The notes below the pieces were generated by a model. The model did not search any database. It saw only the letters and a list, made by a program, of their open reading frames with translations, and was not told the origin of the DNA. DNA of 64,000 bases from positions 186,001 to 250,000 of the forward strand of contig JBCBBJ010000003.1 of NCBI GenBank assembly GCA_038531745.1, read 5' to 3'. The number at the start of each line of letters is the position of its first letter. Position 1 is the first letter of the stretch. Shown in pieces: positions 25,113 through 33,627 of this stretch. Both the position numbers and the translations under genes were made by a program. The stretch is from CALLPQ01 sp038531745. Lineage in GTDB: Bacteria; Pseudomonadota; Alphaproteobacteria; Caulobacterales; Parvularculaceae.

Positions 25113-26528
25113 TTAACTTGATAGGGCGGGCTGCTGATCCGCGATCAGGGTCTCGCCCGTGGGTATCGCCGGCAACAAGCGTTCATCGGCGTCGGTGCGC
25201 CCCACGCGGAGGGCAAGCCAGGCGGCAATGACAAAGATTCCCCCCTCCACCGCAAAGACACTGGCAAAGGCAGGGGCGATTTCGCCGAGAAGACTGCGGG
25301 TAATATCGATGGCAAGGGCCCCGGCAAAACCGCCAAGCCCGAACGCGGTTGCCTGGGCGGCGCCCCAAAGGCCCATGCGGGTGCCCTCGCGCGCATGGCT
25401 TGAGGCGCCTGCACTCGCCAACGTCATCATGGAGCCGATGGCCGCTACCGCAAACATGCCATTCGCCAGACCGAGGGCAAATACAGACGGCTTCAAGGGC
25501 CAGGTCGGCCCAACCATAGCACCGATACTCAGTGTACCGAGCGCCAGCGCCGAGGCAACACAGCCAAACACCGTCCAGCCGCGCATAAACCCGGCCCGTG
25601 ATTTGCCAATCGTCGTGCCAATCAAAGCGGTGAGGATCATGCCCAACAGGACGCCGCTATTTTGTGTGCCCGCCAGCTTGGTCGACTCGCCAGGGGTGTA
25701 ATCATAGACAAGCCCCGCAAAGGGCTCGAGGATCAAGTCCTGGGCGCTGTAGGCAAGCATGGAAACAAACACGAAGACGGTAAAGCGGCGCGCCTGATCA
25801 TCGGCCCACACCTCACGAAAGGCGCCGCGGAAATCTGGCTTTGAGGCTGGTGCAGCTTCCGATGCCGCTGCCGAAGACGACCCTTGTGTTTGAAGGCGTC
25901 CCTCAAGACCCCAAAGGGCAAGCCCTGTTACCGTGATGGCAATGGCGACGATACCGCTGGCCACCGCGAGGAGCCGCCCCATGGAAAACGGGTCAAGCAA
26001 GCTACCGCCAATACCGGCCGTGAGAACAAAACCCACAATCATCATGATCCAGACGATTGCCGCAGCGGCTGCCTTGCGCGCAGGACGCGTATGGGTGGCA
26101 AGTAAGGCCAGAAGATTTGTGCCCGATGCCCCAACGCCCATGCCAATGAGGAAAAACGCAAAGATGGCAATTGCCGTCCCGCTCAGCGCTGAGCCTGCCA
26201 TGACCATGGCGGCCAGGGTGGCAAGAACGGCGCCGAGGCCCAGCACAACCATACCGCCAAAAATCCACGGTGCACGCTGGCCGCCGCGGTCCGCGCCATA
26301 GCCAAAACGCGGGCGAGCCAGTTGCACCGCATAGTGCCAGCCCACAAGCGCACCAGGCAGCGCCGCAGGCAAGGCAAGTTCCACAACCATCACGCGGTTA
26401 AGCGTTGACGTTGTCAGCACAACGATGGCGCCAATGGCCGTTTGCACAAGGCCGAGCCGGATAATGCCGAGCCATCCAAAATCACGACCAGATGATCCGG
26501 GTGCTGTCCTGTGTGTGTTGCCGGTCAT
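25113..26528 (-). CDS. PucC/BchX-type light-harvesting assembly MFS protein
   Basis: Twelve-helix protein of the PucC/BCD (bacteriochlorophyll delivery) family of major facilitators, located between bchG and bchP. LVQTAIGAIVVLTTSTLNRVMVVEL, LARPRFGYGADRGGQRAPWI, AQDLILEPFAGLVYDYTPGES and RMGLWGAAQATAFGLGGFAGALA are family signatures. I take the ATG at 26528 (MTGNTHR) with aaggaaactg immediately before it, rather than the ATG at 26555. Symbols used in literature for this position are orf428 or bch2; the related LhaA copy is at 42728. Confidence 0.92.
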   Translation of the reverse strand: MTGNTHRTAPGSSGRDFGWLGIIRLGLVQTAIGAIVVLTTSTLNRVMVVELALPAALPGALVGWHYAVQLARPRFGYGADRGGQRAPWIFGGMVVLGLGAVLATLAAMVMAGSALSGTAIAIFAFFLIGMGVGASGTNLLALLATHTRPARKAAAAAIVWIMMIVGFVLTAGIGGSLLDPFSMGRLLAVASGIVAIAITVTGLALWGLEGRLQTQGSSSAAASEAAPASKPDFRGAFREVWADDQARRFTVFVFVSMLAYSAQDLILEPFAGLVYDYTPGESTKLAGTQNSGVLLGMILTALIGTTIGKSRAGFMRGWTVFGCVASALALGTLSIGAMVGPTWPLKPSVFALGLANGMFAVAAIGSMMTLASAGASSHAREGTRMGLWGAAQATAFGLGGFAGALAIDITRSLLGEIAPAFASVFAVEGGIFVIAAWLALRVGRTDADERLLPAIPTGETLIADQQPALSS

Positions 26529-26561
26529 CAGTTTCCTTCCAGCCGTTTTGGGCACCGTTTT

Positions 26562-27593
26562 TTAGCCTGAAACGGGCCCGACGCCTCCAATCAATGAAAA
26601 TAAGGGCGTTTCCAATCCACGGACGGCAAACGCCGCCACCAGCATGCCAAGCACATAGAGACTGGTGCCAGTTGCGTTGTACCAGGGCGCTTTTGCCCGC
26701 GGATCCGCCAGAAAAATACGCATCAGGAAAATCTGTATAAGGACGAGGACAGAAATACCGAGCGCGTGAAACGGGCGATCTATGGCAAAAAGAAAACCAA
26801 TGACCAAAAGCTGCGGCACCGTCATCACCGCGCAGGCGAGCCGCGCCGCACGCGCCGGGCCCAATTGGACCGGCAAGGATCGGACGCCCAGTTTGATGTC
26901 CCCTTCAATGGCCTTGAAATCATTGAGGGTCATAATGCCGTGGGCACCAATGGAATAAAGCAGCGCCAAGACGATGATGAGCGTCGGCGGCAAGGCGCCC
27001 AGCATGACAGCGGCACCAGTAAACCAGGCAATCCCCTCATAGGACAGGCCAACGGCAGCATTGCCCCACCAGCCATTGAGCTTGAGCCGCAAGGGCGGCG
27101 CCGAATAGGCCCAGGCAAGCGCAACGGCCAGCACCGTCGCCACAAAGGCCCACAGGCCAAGCGCAAGCCCAACACCAAGAGAGATCGCCGACCAGCCAAT
27201 CGCAATATAAAGCCCCCAGCGCCCCGGGATTCGTCCCGATGGAATTGGCCGGTTCGGCTCGTTAATGGCGTCAACATGGCGATCATACCAGTCATTGACC
27301 GCCTGGCTCGCCGCGCAAACGAGAGGGCCAGCCAGTACCATGCCGGCAAGCATCAACGCCCAGCGATAATCAGCAAGAATCGGCACGCCCGTGGAAACAA
27401 CGCCGCACATAAAGGCCCACATGGCCGCAAACCAGGTGACGGGCTTGAGGAGTTCCGTGACGGCGGCCAGCGATGGCCGTTTGCGGGTGGCATTGGTCGC
27501 CGCGGTATGGCGCGGTTCAGCTGGCCCCCCCACAAGCTCGCCGCCCCCTAAAACAGAGGTTGGCGTCGACGAATGCAAAGAAGGGCTGGCCAT
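26562..27593 (-). CDS. bchG: Bacteriochlorophyll synthase BchG
   Basis: UbiA-superfamily prenyltransferase that esterifies bacteriochlorophyllide a with geranylgeranyl diphosphate. The catalytic aspartate-rich motif NDWYDRHVDAINEPNRPIPSG follows QAV, and NDFKAIEGD is the second Asp-rich motif; nine membrane helices are expected. ATG at 27593 (MASPSLHS) begins an approximately 45-residue low-complexity extension absent from classical BchG. The predicted -10 of the PpsR-type promoter ends just 6 bases before this ATG, so the message would be leaderless. First gene of the operon bchG-pucC-bchP-tspO-orf-hemC-orf. Confidence 0.95.
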   Translation of the reverse strand: MASPSLHSSTPTSVLGGGELVGGPAEPRHTAATNATRKRPSLAAVTELLKPVTWFAAMWAFMCGVVSTGVPILADYRWALMLAGMVLAGPLVCAASQAVNDWYDRHVDAINEPNRPIPSGRIPGRWGLYIAIGWSAISLGVGLALGLWAFVATVLAVALAWAYSAPPLRLKLNGWWGNAAVGLSYEGIAWFTGAAVMLGALPPTLIIVLALLYSIGAHGIMTLNDFKAIEGDIKLGVRSLPVQLGPARAARLACAVMTVPQLLVIGFLFAIDRPFHALGISVLVLIQIFLMRIFLADPRAKAPWYNATGTSLYVLGMLVAAFAVRGLETPLFSLIGGVGPVSG

Positions 27594-27599
27594 ACCAAC

Positions 27600-27640
27600 A
27601 GCGTATGGCCAGCCCCTCAAACTGTCAATTTAAATAGACA
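27600..27640 (-). promoter_or_regulatory. bchG promoter with PpsR/CrtJ palindrome
   Basis: The 18-bp palindrome TGTCTATTTAAATTGACA (27640-27623, minus) fits TGT-N12-ACA. Its last six bases TTGACA serve as -35; after 17 bases comes TACGCT (27605-27600), then 6 bases to the bchG ATG. PpsR bound here would occlude RNA polymerase. The geometry is the same as at bchF. Confidence 0.8.
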
Positions 27641-27675
27641 CTATGTTGTGTCCATACGAGACTCGCGTGCGCCGA

Positions 27676-30003
27676 TTACAGGTCGAACCGGTCATTGCGC
27701 ATGACCCGCGACCAAGCGGCAACAAAATCGTCAACAAAAGCCTCTCCGGCATCGGTGTAGGCATAGGCCTCCGCCACGGCCCGCAGCTCCGAATTTGACC
27801 CGAACATCAGGTCAACCTCAGTCGCTGTCCATTTCATATCGCCGCTTTCCCGGTCATAGCCCTCATACATAAAGGCTGCGTCTTTGGCCGGTTGCCAGCG
27901 TGTTTCCATACCGAGCAGATTGACGAAAAAGTCATTGCTCAATGTGCCGGGATTGTCGGTGAGGACCCCATGTTTGGCCCCGCCCGCATTGGCCCCAAGC
28001 GCGCGCATACCACCCACCAGCACCGTCATTTCTGAAACGCTGAGGTTCAACAGATCAGCCCGGTCAATCAACGCCGCCGCCGGGGAGCTATCGGCCGATC
28101 CCAGATAGTTACGGAAGCCATCGCTCTTCGGTTCCAAAACCGCAAAGGAGGCCGCATCGGTATGGGCGTCGGTGGCGTCACCGCGTCCCGGCGTGAAGGG
28201 TACCGTCACGTCAAAGCCCGCATCGGCCGCTGCCTTTTCAATGGCCGCGGCACCGCCCAGAACAATAAGATCAGCCATGGACACGCGTTTGTCCCCACGT
28301 TGACGATCATTAAAGTCGGCTTGGACGCCCTCCAACGCCGTGAGAACGGTGGCAAGGGCTTCGGGATCATTCACGGCCCAATCGCGTTGGGGCGCGAGAC
28401 GCACCCGCGCCCCATTGGCGCCGCCGCGCTTGTCGGTATCGCGGTAGGTTGAGGCCGAGGCCCACGCGGCACGGACAAGGTCCGAAACGCTGGCGTCTGT
28501 CTCAAGGATCGCCGCTTTCAGCGTTTTCACATCGCGATTATTAATCAACGCGTGATCAATAGCGGGGATCGGATCCTGCCAGATCAGATCATCGGTTGGT
28601 ACATCGGCGCCAAGATAGCGCGCCTTCGGGCCCATATCGCGGTGGGTCAGCTTGAACCAAGCACGGGCAAACGCATCTTCAAACGCCGCCGGATCTTCCA
28701 GAAACCGTTCAGAGATTTCGCGGTATGCCGGATCAAACTTGAGCGATAAGTCCGTGGTAAACATAATCGGCGCATGGCGTTTGTCCGGATCATGGGCGTC
28801 AGGCGTTAGCTCGCTTGCTCCCTCATCGGTGGGAATCCATTGCACGGCGCCTGCGGGACTGCGTGTTTGTTTCCATTCGTAGGAGAACAGATTTGTAAGA
28901 TATTCGTGGGTCCACTGGGCCGGGTTGGCGGTCCAGCTGCCTTCAAGACCACTGGTGATCGTGTCCGCGCCCTTGCCGGTGCCGCATTTGTTTTTCCAGC
29001 CGAGCCCCTGTTCTTCAAGCGTTGCACCCGCTGGTTCCGGGCCCACACACTCAGCCGGGCTCTTCGCGCCATGGGCCTTGCCAAAGGTATGCCCCCCGGC
29101 GATGAGCGCCACCGTTTCCTCATCATTCATGGCCATGCGGCCAAAGGTTTCGCGGATATCCTGGGCGGCAGCCACCGGGTCCGGCGTCCCATTGGGTCCT
29201 TCAGGGTTTACATAGATCAAACCCATCTGCACCGCGGCGAGGGATTTTTGTAACTTGCGGTCACCGCTATAGCGTTGATCCGCGAGGAATTTGTTTTCCG
29301 GACCCCAATAGACAAGATCGGGTGTCCACGCATCTTCGCGGCCGCCGGCAAAGCCAAAGGTCTTAAAGCCCATATCTTCCATAGCGACAGTGCCGGTAAG
29401 GACCATCAGATCCGCCCACGAAATTGAGCGGCCATATTTCTGCTTGATGGGCCACAAAAGGCGTTGAGCCTTGTCGAGATTAGTATTGTCGGGCCAGCTG
29501 TTCAACGGCTCAAAGCGTTGTTGCCCGGCGCCCGCACCGCCGCGCCCGTCGGAGATTCGATAGGTGCCGGCGCTGTGCCAGGCCATCCGTATAAAGAAAG
29601 GACCGTAATGCCCATAATCGGCTGGCCACCAGTCTTGGGAGGTGCGCATGGCGGTCTTGATATCAGCTTTTACCGCTTCCAGGTCGAGCGCATTAAACGC
29701 AGCCGCATAGTCATAATCCGTTGACGGATCATGGTCACTGGCATTTTGGCGCAACTGGGTCAGGTCCAATTGCTCTGGCCACCACTCGCGGTTCGTTCGG
29801 GCGGCCGTCCGTTTACCTTTTTCGTCGGCTGCGGGGGCATAATCTGCTTTCGCGCTGACGGTTCCAGCCGTAGTTGCTTCGGGCGTTTGTGCCTGCGCCG
29901 AACCTGCCGCCGTGACCGATGACGTTTGTTGCCCGCACGCGGCAATCGCCAACGCAAGGACAGAAACGCCGACCAAGTTGAGGCCTGTGGATCTCTTCAT
30001 CAT
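27676..30003 (-). CDS. katG: Catalase-peroxidase KatG with lipoprotein signal
   Basis: Bifunctional heme enzyme degrading H2O2. Distal residues R-x-x-W-H are in RMAWHSAGTY; the adduct partners are that Trp, the Tyr of LIYVNPEGPNG and the Met of GRMAMNDEE; the proximal histidine is in ALIAGGHTFGKAHG. The second, inactive domain is present, giving 775 residues. Unlike most KatG it has a signal peptide with a lipobox: LVGVSVLALAIAAC followed by GQQTSSVT, so it is probably exported and lipid-anchored, which is rare. It lies within the photosynthesis cluster between bchG and ppsR, co-oriented with both. Confidence 0.96.
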   Translation of the reverse strand: MMKRSTGLNLVGVSVLALAIAACGQQTSSVTAAGSAQAQTPEATTAGTVSAKADYAPAADEKGKRTAARTNREWWPEQLDLTQLRQNASDHDPSTDYDYAAAFNALDLEAVKADIKTAMRTSQDWWPADYGHYGPFFIRMAWHSAGTYRISDGRGGAGAGQQRFEPLNSWPDNTNLDKAQRLLWPIKQKYGRSISWADLMVLTGTVAMEDMGFKTFGFAGGREDAWTPDLVYWGPENKFLADQRYSGDRKLQKSLAAVQMGLIYVNPEGPNGTPDPVAAAQDIRETFGRMAMNDEETVALIAGGHTFGKAHGAKSPAECVGPEPAGATLEEQGLGWKNKCGTGKGADTITSGLEGSWTANPAQWTHEYLTNLFSYEWKQTRSPAGAVQWIPTDEGASELTPDAHDPDKRHAPIMFTTDLSLKFDPAYREISERFLEDPAAFEDAFARAWFKLTHRDMGPKARYLGADVPTDDLIWQDPIPAIDHALINNRDVKTLKAAILETDASVSDLVRAAWASASTYRDTDKRGGANGARVRLAPQRDWAVNDPEALATVLTALEGVQADFNDRQRGDKRVSMADLIVLGGAAAIEKAAADAGFDVTVPFTPGRGDATDAHTDAASFAVLEPKSDGFRNYLGSADSSPAAALIDRADLLNLSVSEMTVLVGGMRALGANAGGAKHGVLTDNPGTLSNDFFVNLLGMETRWQPAKDAAFMYEGYDRESGDMKWTATEVDLMFGSNSELRAVAEAYAYTDAGEAFVDDFVAAWSRVMRNDRFDL

Positions 30004-30384
30004 GGGGTTTCCTTCACATCAAATTTGTCATTAGGCCGAAGCCATACCGAGACGCTATCAAAACATAACACCGCGCGGTAGGTGCAAAGGCATCGATAAT
30101 CACAAAGCGGACTATCGATCAGCCCAATGGCACCGCGAAAAGGGACTAGGTGGCCTCGTTAAGCAGCGGGCTTAACGAATCGTTTAGTTACCCCACACGC
30201 AAATGTGATCGGCGCTGCTTGAAATAATTAAATAGGCCAACATGGCGACCGCTTTATCTTTGAGTCATTATTCCTTGTTCGGATGATGAGACGTTTCATC
30301 ATTCTGACCTTCCGCCTCACAAAAAAGCAATTACGGGATCATTGGGGTCCGCTGAACCATGAAAGGAATGAGGTAAGCAGCCGC
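30004..30384. other. 381-bp katG-ppsR intergenic region with three inverted repeats
   Basis: Upstream of katG and downstream of ppsR (both minus). It contains ATCGATA-N14-TATCGAT (30092-30119), GTTAAGC-AGCGG-GCTTAAC (30158-30176) followed by GAATC, and ATGATGA-GACGTT-TCATCAT (30283-30302). The first is the likeliest operator for katG (OxyR-type LysR spacing). No gene found. Confidence 0.6.
30092..30119 (-). promoter_or_regulatory. Inverted repeat upstream of katG, possible OxyR-type operator
   Basis: Perfect 7-bp arms ATCGATA and TATCGAT separated by 14 bases, about 90-115 bases before the katG start. LysR-type regulators such as OxyR, which control katG in many bacteria, bind dyads of this size; the exact OxyR consensus is not present, so the assignment is tentative. 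Confidence 0.35.
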
Positions 30385-31941
30385 TCAATCGCCAATATTA
30401 AACCGCTTGAGTTTTGAATAGAGCCCCTGGCGGCTTAGGCCCAAAATATCCGCCGCCGACACCCGGTTGTCCCCGGCAATATCAAGGGCAGTTTCTATAC
30501 AGAGTTTTTCGATGAGGTCGGTGGATTCGCGAACGATATCGCGCAAGGGCATGCGGCCCACCAAACCGGTCACTTGCTCCACGGTACTGGGCAACGCCTC
30601 ACCAAGGCGCGGGCCCGCTTCCATTCGCCGGGCAACTGACCGCACCGAAAAACAATAGGAAACCGGACCATCATCGGGCGCAGAGACAGCGGATAGCTCA
30701 ACCTCGTCCTCCACACCGAAACGGTCGCGCAGGACGGTGGAGAAATTGCGCACCGCACCGTGGGTTTTCAAAGTTGAAACCAGCACATTAAGCTCGGTTG
30801 AGGACCGGCCCAGCCAGCTCAACAACCCCTCCCCTTCGACTTGCCCATGACCGGTGAGGCTCGCCATTTTCAAAAAAGCCGCATTGGCGGCAATGATGCG
30901 CAAGTCGGCGCTGGTCACCACAAGGCCGTCGGGTAAATCCCGAGCGATTTCGAATGGATCGCTCTCCTCCTCCACCGGCCCCGCATCGGTGCTTTTCGGC
31001 ACCATACGGATGATGACCCGCACCGCATCATCCTGGCGGAAGGCCGATGCGATCAGCACACAATGATGATCATTACCAATCAAGATCGACTTCGTCTGTG
31101 CGCGGCCTTTTTCAAGGACCTCACGCAGCAATTGGTCAATCTGGCGTTGCTCACCCGCTGGGACAAACCGATCAAGCCGCTGACCCACAGGAATTTTACC
31201 CGTCCACCCCCACAAACGGCGCGCGGCGGGGTTAACCTCCTCAATACGCAAGCCATCGGCGGAAACAACCATGACCGGCTCGGCCGTTGCCTCAAACAAC
31301 AAACGATAACGCGCCTCGGTCTCGCGCATGCGGGAATATTCGCGTTCAAGATTTTGGTGCGTCTCCACGAGGCGCTGCTGGATCGCAGAAACGGAGCGTA
31401 GATCCCGGCCGAGGGCAATCAGGCGTCCGTCCGTATTTGTGCCCACGACTGTATATTTGATGGGCACATCAATACCGCGCTGGGACGCGTGATTAACCTG
31501 ACGCCAGAGCGCCTTTTGCTCATTCAATTGGGCTTTTTGATCGCTGGTCTTTGCAACAGTGTTTTTACCGCGCCCGCCAGCCCCCTTGGCGGCCGATGAT
31601 TTGGCGCCAGTAGTTTTCGATGCGGTCTTGGCGGACGCCTTGCTTGGGGTGGCGGCCACCGGAGCGACAGCCTTTAGCAAATCATTGATCTTGGCTTTGC
31701 TCTCGATGGTGACGGTTTCGGCCCAATGCTTGCCGCGCCAAGTTTTATCGTAGCCTTCTGCGATCAATTCAGGATTGCCAAGAGCAACATCGCGGATGAT
31801 CCCGCCCTCAACCAGGAGCGCCACGTCGGCGGCTGAGGCAATAATCTGTGCCGTAACAGTTGTATCAAGATCGGCCAGGAACTTTTTCGGACTCTTGAAA
31901 GCCAGAACGTCCTTTTCTGGGGACTCTGCTACATCCATCAT
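30385..31941 (-). CDS. ppsR: PpsR/CrtJ photosynthesis repressor
   Basis: Redox- and light-responsive repressor of bch, crt and puc genes. N-terminal PAS-like region (KKFLADLDTTVTAQIIASAADVALLVEGG), PAS domains around RYRLLFEATAEPVMVVSADGLRIEEVNPAARRLWGW and DGLVVTSADLRIIAANAAFLKMASL, and a C-terminal Fis-type HTH (AADILGLSRQGLYSKLKRFNI). A conserved cysteine in KLCIETAL just before the HTH corresponds in position to the redox cysteine of CrtJ/PpsR. An uncommon Lys/Ala/Ser/Thr-rich linker (about residues 98-140) lies between the N-domain and the first PAS. Start is ATG 31941; an in-frame GTG lies at 31959. Downstream of aerR on the same strand, 33 bases apart. Confidence 0.94.
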   Translation of the reverse strand: MMDVAESPEKDVLAFKSPKKFLADLDTTVTAQIIASAADVALLVEGGIIRDVALGNPELIAEGYDKTWRGKHWAETVTIESKAKINDLLKAVAPVAATPSKASAKTASKTTGAKSSAAKGAGGRGKNTVAKTSDQKAQLNEQKALWRQVNHASQRGIDVPIKYTVVGTNTDGRLIALGRDLRSVSAIQQRLVETHQNLEREYSRMRETEARYRLLFEATAEPVMVVSADGLRIEEVNPAARRLWGWTGKIPVGQRLDRFVPAGEQRQIDQLLREVLEKGRAQTKSILIGNDHHCVLIASAFRQDDAVRVIIRMVPKSTDAGPVEEESDPFEIARDLPDGLVVTSADLRIIAANAAFLKMASLTGHGQVEGEGLLSWLGRSSTELNVLVSTLKTHGAVRNFSTVLRDRFGVEDEVELSAVSAPDDGPVSYCFSVRSVARRMEAGPRLGEALPSTVEQVTGLVGRMPLRDIVRESTDLIEKLCIETALDIAGDNRVSAADILGLSRQGLYSKLKRFNIGD

Positions 31942-31991
31942 TACATCCAAATCAACCACACGGCGGGCCGCGTTTACTCTCAGGTTTTCGC

Positions 31992-32948
31992 TCAGCTATG
32001 TCTTATGGTTGCCGCGACCAGGCTGGCAGCGCGTGACGGGGCGGTGCGGGCATTGGTGGAGCCATCATCGGCCCCGATCCGCGTAAACAATTCCGGGTCA
32101 TCAACCAATTGCGGGCCACCCACAATAATCCGCAAATTGGGGTTACGCGCGCCCTCACGAAGGTGACTGATCTGCTGCTTCAGCGCCTTCTCAGACGTCA
32201 CCCCGGACAGGGAGAGACCCAGAACGTCAACATCCTGATCGCTCAGATAATCAATCAATTCCTCGCAATCGCTGCCTGGGGCGCATTGCACACGCCATTG
32301 GGCCCGGCGGAAAAACTCAGCCACGATCGCAATACCAAAAATATGTGTGTCCGTATCGAGCGTGCCGAGCAGAATGGACGGTCTGTCACCATGGCCAATA
32401 AAATTTATGTCATAGGTGGAGCCCTGGGCGCGGAGTAATTCATGCAGACGGCAAAGGCCGAGTGTCACCTCGGCAAAACTGCACAGATCAGCCTCCCACA
32501 TTTCGCCCAAACGCCGCGCACAAACGGCAAAAAGATCCGTATAAATTGCCTCCTGCGGAATGCCGCGCGCAATAAGCAAGTCAACAAACCCGCGCGCCTC
32601 CGCGTCGGCATCATCAAGAATAAGCCGGTTAAAGATCGCCACATCCTCATCGGCGACAGAAATTGGTCCCGGCGCGAGGGCACCATCGCTGGCGCCGGTG
32701 GCGGAAAGAGAGGATGGGACAGAATGAGACAACATCAGCCTCGGAATAAATTCGCTTTCAACGGTCGATTTTAGCGCTTGACGCGCCGATGGGGATAGCG
32801 ACGGCATGGAGCCGTTTCCCTTACCAAACAGATCGGAAGCATAGCCCAATTCCTCCGCACTGCGAAGCCCGGTTGGTTCATTGTCTGCCTGCAGGGCAAA
32901 AAGCGCCTTGAGCGGGTTTGCTGGGTCTAGGCCGTCTTGATCTGACAT
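31992..32948 (-). CDS. ppaA: AerR/PpaA cobalamin-binding antirepressor
   Basis: B12-binding (cobalamin-type) protein that in Rhodobacter senses light and counteracts CrtJ/PpsR. The B12-binding-2-like helical part contains RLILDDADAEARGFVDLLIARGIPQEAIYTDLFAVCARRLGEMWEADLCSFAEVTLGLCRLHELL, and the Rossmann-like domain has TLDTDTHIFGI (the cobalt-ligand position), VDVLGLSLSG and LRIIVGGPQLVDDPELF. 318 residues is long; residues 1-100 are not recognised. Immediately upstream of ppsR in the same orientation, the classic aerR-ppsR pair. Confidence 0.93.
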   Translation of the reverse strand: MSDQDGLDPANPLKALFALQADNEPTGLRSAEELGYASDLFGKGNGSMPSLSPSARQALKSTVESEFIPRLMLSHSVPSSLSATGASDGALAPGPISVADEDVAIFNRLILDDADAEARGFVDLLIARGIPQEAIYTDLFAVCARRLGEMWEADLCSFAEVTLGLCRLHELLRAQGSTYDINFIGHGDRPSILLGTLDTDTHIFGIAIVAEFFRRAQWRVQCAPGSDCEELIDYLSDQDVDVLGLSLSGVTSEKALKQQISHLREGARNPNLRIIVGGPQLVDDPELFTRIGADDGSTNARTAPSRAASLVAATIRHS

Positions 32949-33402
32949 CGGTCACTCTCGAAATATGTTGCGCAGAAAGCTGCGGATTTCATCGGTCGGC
33001 GTCGTCACGTCAGTCTTAATGCTCCGGTTTCGTTCGACCTTTTGGCAAGGTCTCCAAAGCTTTCTTCCGGCCCCAGTCATTCTCTTTTCACGTATCACTT
33101 AACGCGTCATTGGCCCCATGGTTATTGGGCGCTCGGCCTGAACGGTCTGCCAATTCGCAACCCAAAAGCGGACAAGATCTCAGTCGGTCTTCATTGTCTT
33201 ATCTCAGATGTCGCCAGCCAAACCGCGCAACGCCGTCAATTAGTGCAATCATGGGCCTGTCGTTAATCAGTGCCACACATCGTCGGCTGCCGATAGAATA
33301 TTCTTTTTATTTCTTCATTCATGACCGTGCGTGGCCGAAATATTTTTCAAATTGTCATCCTTATTTTTATACACTCCCATGACTGCGCATTTTTGCAGAA
33401 AT

Positions 33403-33438
33403 ACTTCGTGACAACATCACACTTCGTAACAACAACAC
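33403..33438 (+). repeat. Tandem 18-bp direct repeat upstream of bchF
   Basis: ACTTCGTGACAACATCAC followed directly by ACTTCGTAACAACAACAC; 16 of 18 positions match. It lies 160 bases upstream of the PpsR boxes and may bind another regulator. Confidence 0.65.
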
Positions 33439-33564
33439 AGATGCTTTACAGAGGCGTTTTTTACACCTGCGCATGCCAAGTCGGCACTGGCGCAAAATCC
33501 ACCACCCGGCCAAATCGAGACCCGTTGACTCACCGTTAAGAAACACTAGCACGCGAGCCAAATC

Positions 33565-33621
33565 TGTCAATCTAAATAGACGTCAATTTGAGTTGACACC
33601 TATTTCCAACACCGATACCGT
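33565..33621 (+). promoter_or_regulatory. bchF promoter with two overlapping PpsR-type boxes
   Basis: Box 1 TGTCAATCTAAATAGACG (33565-33582) and box 2 CGTCAATTTGAGTTGACA (33581-33598) share the CG at the junction; each has one mismatch to TGT-N12-ACA. TTGACA of box 2 (33593-33598) forms the -35; 17 bases later TACCGT (33616-33621) forms the -10, then 6 bases to the bchF ATG. Confidence 0.75.
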
Positions 33622-33627
33622 TGCGTC

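Larger units (their letters stand above)
32949..33627. other. 679-bp divergent regulatory region aerR / bchF
   Basis: No gene; open frames here lack coding character. It holds an 18-bp tandem direct repeat (33403-33438), two overlapping PpsR-type boxes and the bchF promoter (33565-33621). The left part is AT-richer than its surroundings (33300-33450). Confidence 0.7.

Noticed and set aside
30283..30302. ATGATGA-GACGTT-TCATCAT as a ppsR terminator
   Set aside because: Symmetric stem but no T run on either strand, so kept only as a dyad.
33349..33373. TGTCATCC...ATACA as another PpsR site
   Set aside because: The TGT and ACA are 15 rather than 12 bases apart.
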